From Streptomyces sp. NBC_01723 (GTDB lineage Bacteria; Actinomycetota; Actinomycetes; Streptomycetales; Streptomycetaceae), in assembly GCF_036246005.1 (NCBI RefSeq), contig NZ_CP109171.1, forward strand, positions 6,932,001 through 6,996,000: a stretch of 64,000 bases of DNA, given 5' to 3'. Under the pieces are notes generated by a model, which did no database searches, was not told the origin of the DNA, and saw nothing but the letters and a program-made list of their open reading frames with translations. Below, piece after piece: positions 55,903-64,000 of this stretch. The first letter of the stretch is position 1. Each line of letters starts with the position of its first letter. The position numbers were made by a program, and so were the translations under genes.

Positions 55903-56745
55903 GTGGTGATCGATCGGGCAGGGCTGGCCGGCTTTCTCCGCAACCGTCGCGAGGCGCTACAGCCGGAGGATGTCGGCATGCCCCGGGGGCAGCGCCGCAG
56001 AACCCGCGGGCTACGGCGGGAGGAGGTCGCGGCGCTGTGTCACATGTCAGCCGACTACTACGCTCGTCTGGAGCGCGAGCGTGGTCCGCAGCCCTCACCG
56101 CAGATGCTCGTCTCGATCGCCCAGGGGCTCCACCTGTCCATAGACGAGCGTGACCATCTGTTCCGGCTGGCCGGGCACAACCCGCCGCCCCGTGACAGCT
56201 CCAGTGAGCACATCAGCCCCGGGCTGCTGCGCGTTCTCGACCGGCTGCAGGACACGCCCGCGGAGATCACTACCGAGCTCGGCGAGACCTTGCGGCAGAC
56301 ACCGATGGGCGTCGCCCTTACCGGCGACACGACGCAGTACACCGGTCCTGCTCGCAGCTCCGGCTACCGTTGGTTCACCGACCCGAGCGCCCGGGACCTG
56401 TACGCTCCGGAGCAGCACGCGTTTATGACCCGGATGTACGCCGCAGGCCTGCGCGGGATCGTCGCCCTCCGGGGTCCCGGCTCCCGAGCCGCATATCTGG
56501 CGGAGCTGCTCCTGGATTCCAACGAGGAATTCAGGCGGGTGTGGGAGGACCACGAGATCGGGATTCGCCCGAGCGAGGTCAAGCACTTCGTTCACCCCGA
56601 GGTCGGTTCCCTGGTGCTGAACTGTCAGCGCCTGATTGACCCGGACCAGGCCCACACCCTGATGGTCTACACCGCTGTCCCCGGCACGGAGAGCTACGAG
56701 AAACTGCAGGTCTTGTCCGTGATCGGCACACAGACCCTGCACTGA
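55903..56745 (+). CDS. MmyB-like helix-turn-helix regulator
   Basis: 280 residues from GTG 55903 (GGAGG five bases upstream; GTG 55906 also possible). N-terminal XRE-type HTH: LAGFLRNRREALQPEDVGMP, RRTRGLRREEVAALCHMSAD, YYARLERERGPQPSPQML. The C-terminal MLTR/MmyB ligand-binding domain follows (GYRWFTDPSARDLYAPEQHA, LRGIVALRGPGSRAAYLAEL, VHPEVGSLVLNCQRLIDPDQ, LMVYTAVPGTESYEKLQVL). MmyB proteins regulate actinomycete genes and can bind fatty-acid-like ligands. It is convergent with a close paralogue at 57003-57914. Confidence 0.9.
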   Translation: MVIDRAGLAGFLRNRREALQPEDVGMPRGQRRRTRGLRREEVAALCHMSADYYARLERERGPQPSPQMLVSIAQGLHLSIDERDHLFRLAGHNPPPRDSSSEHISPGLLRVLDRLQDTPAEITTELGETLRQTPMGVALTGDTTQYTGPARSSGYRWFTDPSARDLYAPEQHAFMTRMYAAGLRGIVALRGPGSRAAYLAELLLDSNEEFRRVWEDHEIGIRPSEVKHFVHPEVGSLVLNCQRLIDPDQAHTLMVYTAVPGTESYEKLQVLSVIGTQTLH

Positions 56746-57002
56746 ACCGGCGATCCGAAGACCTGTTCGTCCGCATGCCGTCATGACGTCGTTCGGTGTT
56801 GGCATCGACTCGATCTTCTACCGTCTGGCGTTTCTCGGGCCTCAGGATAGGCGGGGGTGTATTTGGCATGCCCTATACGAGCTGTGCCGGTCGGCGTTTT
56901 GCCATGTGGACCTATTCCGGGTCTTTGCAATGGATCTTGCCGCTGTCGGGCGCTACGGACCGTAGGAGACGGCGGACCTGCCGCAGATCTTCTTGTTCGG
57001 TA

Positions 57003-57914
57003 TCACCTCGGTGTCGGCGTTCCCTGGCTCGCCTGCGGAACGCGATCGTCGTTGACGTCGTCGGCATGGTGTGGTGAGCGTCGGCGACTGGCCGCGATAG
57101 CGGTGAGCCATTGCAACTTTTCGTGGCTCTCGGTACCGGGGACCGCTGTGAAGACGGACAGACGGTGGGACCGCTCGGGGTCTAGCAGTGTCTGATAGTG
57201 CAGTTCCAGCGTGCCGATCTCAGGATGCACGAAGCGTTTGACTATTGGCGGGATGGCAACTTCGTGCTTTTCCCACACCTGCCTGAACTCCTTGCTCTCG
57301 GCCAGGAGCAGGTTGACGTAATATGCCGCTCGGGAGCCCGGACCGCGCAGCGTGGCGATCTGGCGCAGCCCCGAGGCGAACATGCGCGTGTGAAACGGGT
57401 GGTCCTCAGGGGCGTAGAGCTGCCGTGTGGCCGGATCGACGAACCACCGGTAGCCGATGCTGCGATCTGGACCGCGGTGAGAAGTGCGGTCACCGGTCAG
57501 GGCGATACCCAGCGGGTTCTGATAGAGGGTCTCACCCAGCTCGGTGATGATCTCGGCGGGTGTGTCGTTCATACGATTCAGGATGCGCAGCAGGCCGGGA
57601 CTGACGTGTGGGCTGGCTGGCCCACGCGCGGGCGCGTTCAGCCCGGCCAGCCGGAATAGATGGTCTCGCTGGTCCAAAGAGAGATGGAGCCCTTGCGTGA
57701 TGGAAGTGATCAGTTGCGCGGACGGCTGAGGTCCGCGCTCCCGTTCGAGCTTCGTGTAGTAGTCGGTCGACATGTTGCACAGCAGAGCCACCTCCTCTCG
57801 CCGCAGCCCGCTGGTCCTGCGTTGCACATCACGCACGAGTCCGACGTCCTCTGGTTGTAGTGCCGCCCGTCGCCGTCGGAGGAAATCGGCCAGTCCGGCC
57901 CGGTCGATCGTCAT
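57003..57914 (-). CDS. MmyB-like helix-turn-helix regulator, divergent from the oxidoreductase operon
   Basis: 303 residues from ATG 57914. The HTH region (LADFLRRRRAALQPEDVGLV, RRTSGLRREEVALLCNMSTD, YYTKLERERGPQPSAQLITS) and the MLTR domain (IGYRWFVDPATRQLYAPEDH, LRQIATLRGPGSRAAYYVNL, VHPEIGTLELHYQTLLDPER, SVFTAVPGTESHEKLQWL) match the paralogue at 55903-56745 throughout. The last 30 residues are unique and polar. It faces away from the molybdenum hydroxylase genes across a 278-bp spacer and is therefore their likely regulator. Confidence 0.9.
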   Translation of the reverse strand: MTIDRAGLADFLRRRRAALQPEDVGLVRDVQRRTSGLRREEVALLCNMSTDYYTKLERERGPQPSAQLITSITQGLHLSLDQRDHLFRLAGLNAPARGPASPHVSPGLLRILNRMNDTPAEIITELGETLYQNPLGIALTGDRTSHRGPDRSIGYRWFVDPATRQLYAPEDHPFHTRMFASGLRQIATLRGPGSRAAYYVNLLLAESKEFRQVWEKHEVAIPPIVKRFVHPEIGTLELHYQTLLDPERSHRLSVFTAVPGTESHEKLQWLTAIAASRRRSPHHADDVNDDRVPQASQGTPTPR

Positions 57915-58192
57915 GCGCTGTCCTCTGTCGTTACTGGCCTGTACTGGACCGTTTCTACCCTCCCGACGCGCGGTGTGTCACACGCGGCCGCTCCCGCATT
58001 ATGCCGGGGGCCTGGATCGGCGCCTGCTCCAGTCCGTTCAGCTCAGCTCGGTCTCAGCCTGGGATCGACAGAGCCTGGATCACTCTGTTCCCGATGGCCA
58101 GTCTTGGAGCAGTGCTTGACCCGGCGGCCACAGGGATGGTCGCGGCGCCGGTCATCCCGTACCCGAACTTGCGATCAGCCAGGAGGCACTTT
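57915..58192. promoter_or_regulatory. divergent spacer between MmyB-like gene and oxidoreductase operon
   Basis: 278 bases without a gene. AGGAGG at 58181-58186 is the ribosome binding site of the first operon gene. Promoters for both directions must lie here; no unambiguous hexamers or palindromes were picked out by eye. Confidence 0.5.
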
Positions 58193-58815
<623 letters not shown>

Positions 58816-58816
<1 letters not shown>

Positions 58817-59793
58817 TGCGGCCCTACACCTACGCCCAGGCGCGGACGGTCCGTGAGGCCGTGCGGGGTGCCGGGCCGGGCACGGCATTCCTGGCCGGTG
58901 GCACCACGTTGGTGGATCTCATGAAGCTTGAGGTGATGTCGCCCGACCGTGTCGTGGACATTAACGGGCTGCCACTGGACGGCATCGCTCTGGACCACAA
59001 GGGCCTACACATCGGTGCGCTCGAACGAATGAGTGACGTGGCTGCCGCGCCCGCTGTTCGCCGGCACTACCCGATGGTCGCGCAGGCTCTAGAGCTGAGT
59101 GCCTCGGCCCAGCTGCGCAACATGGCGAGCATCGGCGGCAACCTGCTGCAGCGCACGCGGTGCAGCTACTTCCGCGACGTCACGACCCCGTGCAACAAGC
59201 GTGAGCCGGGCAGCGGCTGCTCAGCCTTGGAAGGGATCAACCGCAGCCACGCCGTGCTGGGCACCAGCGATGCGTGCATCGCTACCCATCCCAGTGACCT
59301 CGCTGTCCCGCTGGTGGCGTTGGGCACGATTGTCCACCTGGCTTCGGCACGCGGCACGCGCGCCGTACCCTTGGACACGTTCTACACCCTGCCCGGTGAC
59401 ACCCCCGATGTCGAGAACGTGCTGCGGCCGAACGAGCTCATCACCGGGATCACCGTGCCCCGCTCGCCCTGGGCGGCGCACTCGCTGTACGTGAAGATCC
59501 GCGATCGGCAGTCGTACGAGTTCGCGCTCGCCTCCGCCGCCGTCGCCCTCCAACTGCGCGGGCGCACCATCGTGAACGCGCGGATCGCCGCCGGCGGCGT
59601 GGGGACCAGGCCGTGGAGGCTGACGGCCGTTGAACGCGCCCTGGCGGGTCGGCCCGCCATCTCTGCAACGTTCGAGGCGGCTGTCGCCGGTGCCCCTGAC
59701 GGTGCCCGACCACGGGAACACAACCGGTTCAAGCCCGCACTGCTGCGTCGAACCCTGATACGGGCGCTGACCGAACTGCAGGAGAACCGGTGA
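58816..59793 (+). CDS. paoB: aldehyde oxidoreductase, FAD-binding subunit with extra [4Fe-4S] site
   Basis: 325 residues from ATG 58816, overlapping the preceding stop. FAD-binding motifs: TAFLAGGTTLVDLMKLEVMS, LHIGALERMSDV and ASAQLRNMASIGGNLLQRTR. A Cys-rich insertion, RTRCSYFRDVTTPCNKREPG then SGC, matches the [4Fe-4S] insertion of PaoB/YagS and separates this from CO-dehydrogenase-type medium subunits. The C-terminal CO_deh_flav_C domain is present (SYEFALASAAVALQLRGRTI). It passes electrons from the molybdenum site to FAD and on to an acceptor. Confidence 0.92.
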
Positions 59794-59862
59794 GCGGCCG
59801 GCGCGGCGGCACCGCCAGGCCTGATTCCGTCGAGGCGGGCGGTCCCGGATCTGGCGGCGCAT

Positions 59863-61008
59863 ATGCTTGAGATCGCGCCTGACCTGGTCGAACGTGCCCG
59901 TCGCGGGGTCCCGTTCGTGGCTGCCACCGTCACGAGCGTTGCTGGCAGCGCTCCGCGGCAGCCTGGCTCGTCCCTGGTCGTGGATGCTGACGGCACTGTG
60001 CTGGGCAATGTGTCGGGCGGGTGCGTCGACGCCGCGGTCCACGACGTGTGTCGGGAGATGCTGGCCGGGGACCACCACGCCCGGGCCCTCCGGTTCGGGT
60101 ACAGCGACGCCGACGCGTTGGACGTGGGTCTGACCTGCGGCGGCACCATCGAGCTTTTCCTGCGCCACCACGACCCGACCACCGAACCATGGCTCGAATC
60201 TGCTCTGGCCGATGCCGCAGGCGGCCGGGCGGTGGCCGTGGCCACCATCGTGCGCGGCCCGGAGACCCACCTCGGTCGCGCGATCGTCGTGCGGCCCGGT
60301 AGATCCGTCGCAGGAACGCTCGGGGACGAACCGCTCGACCAGGTCGCCGAGGCACAGGTCACCGGTGCCCTACACGCCGGGCGGACCGGCACGCTCGATC
60401 TCGGGGTGGCCGACAGCTACTGCCGGGAGCCGATGACTTTGCTGGTGGAGAGCAGCTCTCCACCGCCTCGAATGCTGGTCTTCGGCGCCATCGACCACGC
60501 AGCCGCGCTGGCCCGGCTCGGCTCCTTCCTCGGCTATCGGGTGACCGTCTGCGACGCCAGGGCCACGTTCGCCACCCCGGAACGATTCCCGGACGCGGAG
60601 GTCGTCGTCGAGTGGCCGCACCGCTATCTCGGGTCCCAGGCCGAGGCCGGCCTGCTGGACCAGCGCACCGTCTTGTGCGTGCTCACCCACGACTCCAAGT
60701 TCGACCTGCCGCTCCTGACCGCCGCACTGCGTATGCCGGTTGCGTACGTGGGGGCCATGGGGTCCCGCCGCACCCACGAGGAACGCCTCACCCGGCTCCG
60801 TGACGCCGGTCTCACCAAAGGCGAGCTCGATCGCCTGCACTCGCCCATCGGCCTCGACCTCGGGGCACGTACCCCGCAGGAGACAGCGCTGTCGATCGCG
60901 GCGGAGGTCGTCGCCCACCGGCACGGCGGCTCCGGGGCACCCCTGAGCACCGGAGTCCCCATCCACCACAGTGCTCCGTCGACCGGCGCACCCGCATTCA
61001 GCAGCTGA
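59863..61008 (+). CDS. XdhC/PaoD-like molybdenum cofactor maturation factor
   Basis: 381 residues from ATG 59863, 69 bp after paoB. The XdhC/CoxI domain reads VAATVTSVAGSAPRQPGSSL, VLGNVSGGCVDAAVHDVCRE and VGLTCGGTIELFLRHH. The C-terminal Rossmann-like XdhC_C domain reads MLVFGAIDHAAALARLGSFL, LCVLTHDSKFDLPLLTAALR, PVAYVGAMGSRRTHEERLTR. Such proteins bind and modify the molybdenum cofactor and insert it into the partner enzyme. Its position between paoB and paoC, rather than last, is noteworthy. The last 30 residues are low-complexity. Confidence 0.9.
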   Translation: MLEIAPDLVERARRGVPFVAATVTSVAGSAPRQPGSSLVVDADGTVLGNVSGGCVDAAVHDVCREMLAGDHHARALRFGYSDADALDVGLTCGGTIELFLRHHDPTTEPWLESALADAAGGRAVAVATIVRGPETHLGRAIVVRPGRSVAGTLGDEPLDQVAEAQVTGALHAGRTGTLDLGVADSYCREPMTLLVESSSPPPRMLVFGAIDHAAALARLGSFLGYRVTVCDARATFATPERFPDAEVVVEWPHRYLGSQAEAGLLDQRTVLCVLTHDSKFDLPLLTAALRMPVAYVGAMGSRRTHEERLTRLRDAGLTKGELDRLHSPIGLDLGARTPQETALSIAAEVVAHRHGGSGAPLSTGVPIHHSAPSTGAPAFSS

Positions 61009-61018
61009 AGGATTCACG

Positions 61019-63280
61019 ATGTCCCGTTCCCCAGTCGGACGCGAGACCGAGCGCGTCGACGGCAGGCTGAAAGCCACCGGCGCGGCCGAGTACTCCGGTG
61101 ACTACCGGGCCCCCGCCCTCGCACACGCCCATCTCGTCACCAGCACCATCGCGCGAGGCACCCTCACCGGCATCGACACGGCGGCCGCGCTGGCCTCACC
61201 CGGTGTCCTGCGTGTCTATGCCGCGCCAGACCCCCGCTTGGGCCTGTACCCCATCACCGGCCCGCTCGCCGGCTTCGTCGAGAACTACGTCCCGCTGCGT
61301 GACGCGGAGGTCCATTTCCACGGCCAGGCCATCGCGATGGTCGTCGCCGAGACCCTCGAGCAGGCACGCGACGCCGCCACGAGGGTCATCGCGACCTACG
61401 AGACCCGGCCACCGCGCACCTCGCTCGCGGATGAGCCCCACGCTCCGGCCGGCCCCACCATCAGCGGGTCACCGAGTAGCCTCAACATTCTGGCGCCCGG
61501 CGTCCCCTCGATCGACGCCGCGCTCGCCGCCAGCGACGTCGTCGTGGAGGCCGAGTTCCATCAGCAGATGCAACACCACGCGGCGATGGAGCCCCACGCC
61601 GTCCTCGCCGTCTGGAAAGGCGATCAGGTCACCATCTATGCCGGTGCGCAGGTCCCCTCAGCGTACGCCCTCGGGACGGCCCAGCGGCTCGGCGTCCTGC
61701 CGCAGAACGTCCGGCTGATCACGAAGTACGTGGGCGGCGCCTTCGGCGCCCGCGTCATCTTGTGGAGCGACACGCCGCTTGCCGCCGCCGCGGCCCGGGA
61801 GATCGGCCGCCCGGTCCGGCTCGTCCTCACCCGTGAGCAGATGTTCACCCTGACCGGCCACCGGCCCCAACTCACGCAAACCATCCGTCTGGGCGCCTCC
61901 CGCGACGGCGTCCTCAAGGCCATCAGCCACCGGAGCGTCTCCGAGCGCCCGACCACCGTCACCTTCCCCATGACCCCGGCGCACGCCACCACGGACGCGC
62001 TCTACCGCACTCCGAACCTACACGTCGATGCACAGCTAGCCACCCTCGACATTCCCGGGAGCCGGGCGATGCGTGGCCCCAACGAGGCACCCGGGTCTTT
62101 CGCCCTGGAGACGGCGATGGACGAACTGGCCGTGGCCACCGGCGTCGACCCGGTAGAGCTGCGGCTGCGCAACTACGCCACCAAGAGCCCTTCCACAGGC
62201 TTGCCGTGGTCGAGCAAGCACCTCGAGGAGTGCTACCGCGTCGGCGCGCGGCGATTCGGCTGGTCGGCCCGCAGCGCCAAGCCCCGCTCACGCGTCGACG
62301 GGCAGTGGCTGTATGGCACCGGAATGGCCACCGCCATCTACCCGGCGCACCGCCGGGCCGCGAGCGTGCGGGTCCGGTTGCTCGACGACGACACCGCCGT
62401 GGTCTCGACCGGGATCTCGGACTTTGGCACTGGCGGGGCGACCATGGTGAGCATCTCCGGCGCGGACGCCCTGGGGATCCCGTTGACGCGCGTGACGGCT
62501 GAGATCGGCGACACCCTGCTGCCGCAGGGCGCGCCCGCCGCCGGGTCCAGCGCCACGCACGCCACCGTGCCGTTGATCGTGAACGCTGCCCGCGACGCGA
62601 TCAACGAGCTCAAGCGGATCGCCGTCACCGACGATAGGTCGCCGTGGCACGGAGCGAACACCGACGACCTGCGCTACGAGCGCGGCGTCCTGCACGGTCA
62701 AGGGCGGTCGATGACCTTCGGACGCCTCTTGGCGGCCGTCGACTCACCAGGCATCACGGCCCTCGCCGAGTCAGCCGGCGATGCCGACCCGCGGTATGTG
62801 CACCATAGCTTCGGCGCCCACTTCTGCGAGGTGCGGGTCAACCGGTTCACCGGCGAGACCCGCGTCACCCGGTTCACCACGGTCGCGGACGTCGGCCGCG
62901 TCATCAACTCACGGGCCGCCCGGAGCCAGCTCGTCGGCGGCGTGATCTTCGGTATCGGGCACGCCCTGCTGGAGGAGAACCCGCTGGAGCTCGACACCGG
63001 GCGTCTGGCGTCTAGCACGCTCGCCGACTACCTCGTGCCCGTGAACGCCGACGTCCCCGACATCGACGTGCACCTGCTCGGTCGGCCGGACCCTGTCCTC
63101 ACCGGTCCGCTGGGCGACGGCAGCGAGGACGTCGGGACCAGGAGCCTCGGCGCCCGCGGTCTCGGGGAGATCGGCACGGTGGGCTCGGCGGCCGCGATCG
63201 GGAACGCCGTCCACAATGCCACCGGGATCCGGGTGCGCAACGTGCCCATCACCCTCGACAAGCTGATCGAGCACCTGTGA
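61019..63280 (+). CDS. paoC: aldehyde oxidoreductase, molybdenum cofactor-binding subunit
   Basis: 753 residues from ATG 61019, 10 bp after the XdhC-like gene. Signatures in order: RVDGRLKATGAAEYSGDYRA, EVHFHGQAIAMVVAETLEQA, FHQQMQHHAAMEPHAVLAVW, KYVGGAFGARVILWSDTPLA, SRAMRGPNEAPGSFALETAM (substrate-side Arg region), ISDFGTGGATMVSISGADAL, QGAPAAGSSATHATVPLIVN and the catalytic Glu in RSLGARGLGEIGTVGSAAAI. It has no export signal and would leave the cell with the Tat-tagged small subunit. It oxidises aldehydes, probably aromatic ones, to acids. Confidence 0.93.
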   Translation: MSRSPVGRETERVDGRLKATGAAEYSGDYRAPALAHAHLVTSTIARGTLTGIDTAAALASPGVLRVYAAPDPRLGLYPITGPLAGFVENYVPLRDAEVHFHGQAIAMVVAETLEQARDAATRVIATYETRPPRTSLADEPHAPAGPTISGSPSSLNILAPGVPSIDAALAASDVVVEAEFHQQMQHHAAMEPHAVLAVWKGDQVTIYAGAQVPSAYALGTAQRLGVLPQNVRLITKYVGGAFGARVILWSDTPLAAAAAREIGRPVRLVLTREQMFTLTGHRPQLTQTIRLGASRDGVLKAISHRSVSERPTTVTFPMTPAHATTDALYRTPNLHVDAQLATLDIPGSRAMRGPNEAPGSFALETAMDELAVATGVDPVELRLRNYATKSPSTGLPWSSKHLEECYRVGARRFGWSARSAKPRSRVDGQWLYGTGMATAIYPAHRRAASVRVRLLDDDTAVVSTGISDFGTGGATMVSISGADALGIPLTRVTAEIGDTLLPQGAPAAGSSATHATVPLIVNAARDAINELKRIAVTDDRSPWHGANTDDLRYERGVLHGQGRSMTFGRLLAAVDSPGITALAESAGDADPRYVHHSFGAHFCEVRVNRFTGETRVTRFTTVADVGRVINSRAARSQLVGGVIFGIGHALLEENPLELDTGRLASSTLADYLVPVNADVPDIDVHLLGRPDPVLTGPLGDGSEDVGTRSLGARGLGEIGTVGSAAAIGNAVHNATGIRVRNVPITLDKLIEHL

Positions 63281-63597
63281 TCGGTGAGAACCGGGCCTGC
63301 CTTGAACGGGCCGGTCACGGGATCGGTACGGCATCGGATCGTCGGCCGCCGATCCCCAGCATCTCGCGGCGGCTGGCGCGCCAGCGCCCGCATCCGACCA
63401 GCCAGTGCCACAGGGAGAAGGGACGACGCATGAGCCGCTCGATGCGCTCGCGATGGACGAGCAGACCACTCTCACGCAGTTCGATGGTGATCCGCTTGGC
63501 TCCGTACGTCTTCCCGGACGCGGCACGGATCGTGCGTATCCGCCGGGTGAGGTACGTCGGCGGCCTTCTTCGCGGGCCCTGGCCGGCGCGGTCAACT
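63281..63597 (-). pseudogene. IS3-family OrfB N-terminal scrap
   Basis: On the minus strand about 63400-63590 read LTRRIRTIRAASGKTYGAKR and ITIELRESGLLVHRERIERL, the HTH_21 region at the start of an IS3 OrfB. The rest of the element is missing. The bases 63281-63400 just after paoC hold no recognisable gene. Confidence 0.7.
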
Positions 63598-64000
63598 AGA
63601 GGTTGTCCCGTATGGAGTGTGAGTTATCCAGTGAGGGCCAGGTTGTGCAGTCGGGCGATGCCGAGCATGGCCTGGTGAACTCCGTCGCCCTTGAGTCGGC
63701 AGTCCCGCAGGATCTTCCAGTTCTTCAACCGCGACAGGGCGTGTTCCACGCGCGCTCGTGCCCGGCGATGGACGGCGTTCTCTGCCTCCTGCGAGGGGCT
63801 GAGGTGGCTCTGGCCTCGTCGTTTGCGGTGCGGGATCAGGAGGCCGGTGCCTTGGTAGCCGCCGTCGGCAAGGGTCGGGGCGCCGCGGCAGGCCCGATCG
63901 ATGCCGGACTCGGTGAAGGCCCGGCAGTCGTTGCGGCTGCCGGGCAGCGGGAGACCGATGGCCACGACCAGGCGGCTGTTGGCGTCGATGACGACCTGCA
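63598..64000 (-). mobile_element. IS112-like IS5 element, second copy, cut by window edge
   Basis: The end agaggttgtcccgta at 63598 and the transposase C-terminus (VAIGLPLPGSRNDCRAFTES, HRRARARVEHALSRLKNWKI) are the same as in the element at 5016-5855, here inverted. About 400 of 840 bp are visible. Both copies appear identical in the overlap. Confidence 0.9.

Overview
The window is very GC-rich, with strong third-position GC bias, GGAGG-type ribosome binding sites, GTG/TTG starts and actinomycete-type protein families (DUF317, MmyB-like regulators, DUF418, many actinobacterial insertion sequences). It is most likely from Streptomyces or a close relative. The density of insertion sequences, nested insertions and broken genes is typical of a chromosome arm, an integrated element or a large plasmid rather than a chromosome core. 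No rRNA, tRNA, replication, partition or telomere genes were recognised, so the replicon type is not settled.

Layout. 1-8.1 kb: stacked IS110, ISAzo13 and IS5 elements, one IS5 sitting inside an IS110. 8.6-9.8 kb: a DUF418 membrane protein. 9.9-16.9 kb: IS elements around the first repeat-protein gene (A). 17.3-22.5 kb: a TetR regulator divergent from an apparent operon (membrane protein, DUF2231, Rieske protein, HupE/UreJ-like protein, DUF3500 lipoprotein). 22.5-35 kb: an IS graveyard (IS701, IS5, IS30, IS3, IS256, IS630, ISKra4 pieces) holding repeat-protein genes B and C in convergent orientation. 35.1-41.3 kb: a catabolic block (aldehyde dehydrogenase, acyl-CoA ligase, amidohydrolase) with a TetR regulator and a clear operator. 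41.3-43.3 kb: degraded DUF317 genes. 43.4-48.5 kb: an IS110 split by a second IS110, then an intact third IS110 and a beheaded HAD phosphatase. 48.5-52.3 kb: repeat-protein genes D and E, convergent, with one IS5 between them. 52.3-55.6 kb: more IS elements. 55.9-63.3 kb: two MmyB-like regulators and a complete molybdenum-dependent aldehyde oxidoreductase operon of PaoABC type with an XdhC-like maturation factor. 63.4-64 kb: IS3 remnant and an inverted second copy of the IS5 found at 5 kb.

Two results stand out. First, five paralogous genes (A-E) encode an unrecognised modular protein. Each has a 13-residue leader, 3 to 5 near-identical modules of about 99 residues, and a Gly/Pro-rich tail. 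All five share an ~80 bp leader whose homology begins abruptly at the same nucleotide, and four share a 3' tail. I can assign no function; the layout suggests a family that amplifies and changes module number by recombination. Second, the IS110 at 44320-46085 contains, upstream of its transposase, four short segments matching its target and its own ends in the order and polarity of an IS110 bridge RNA. The target it would specify lies inside the other IS110, exactly where it is inserted. Its transposase gene is frameshifted and appears to have lost its first catalytic Asp, and the same frameshift is present in the inverted copy at position 1.
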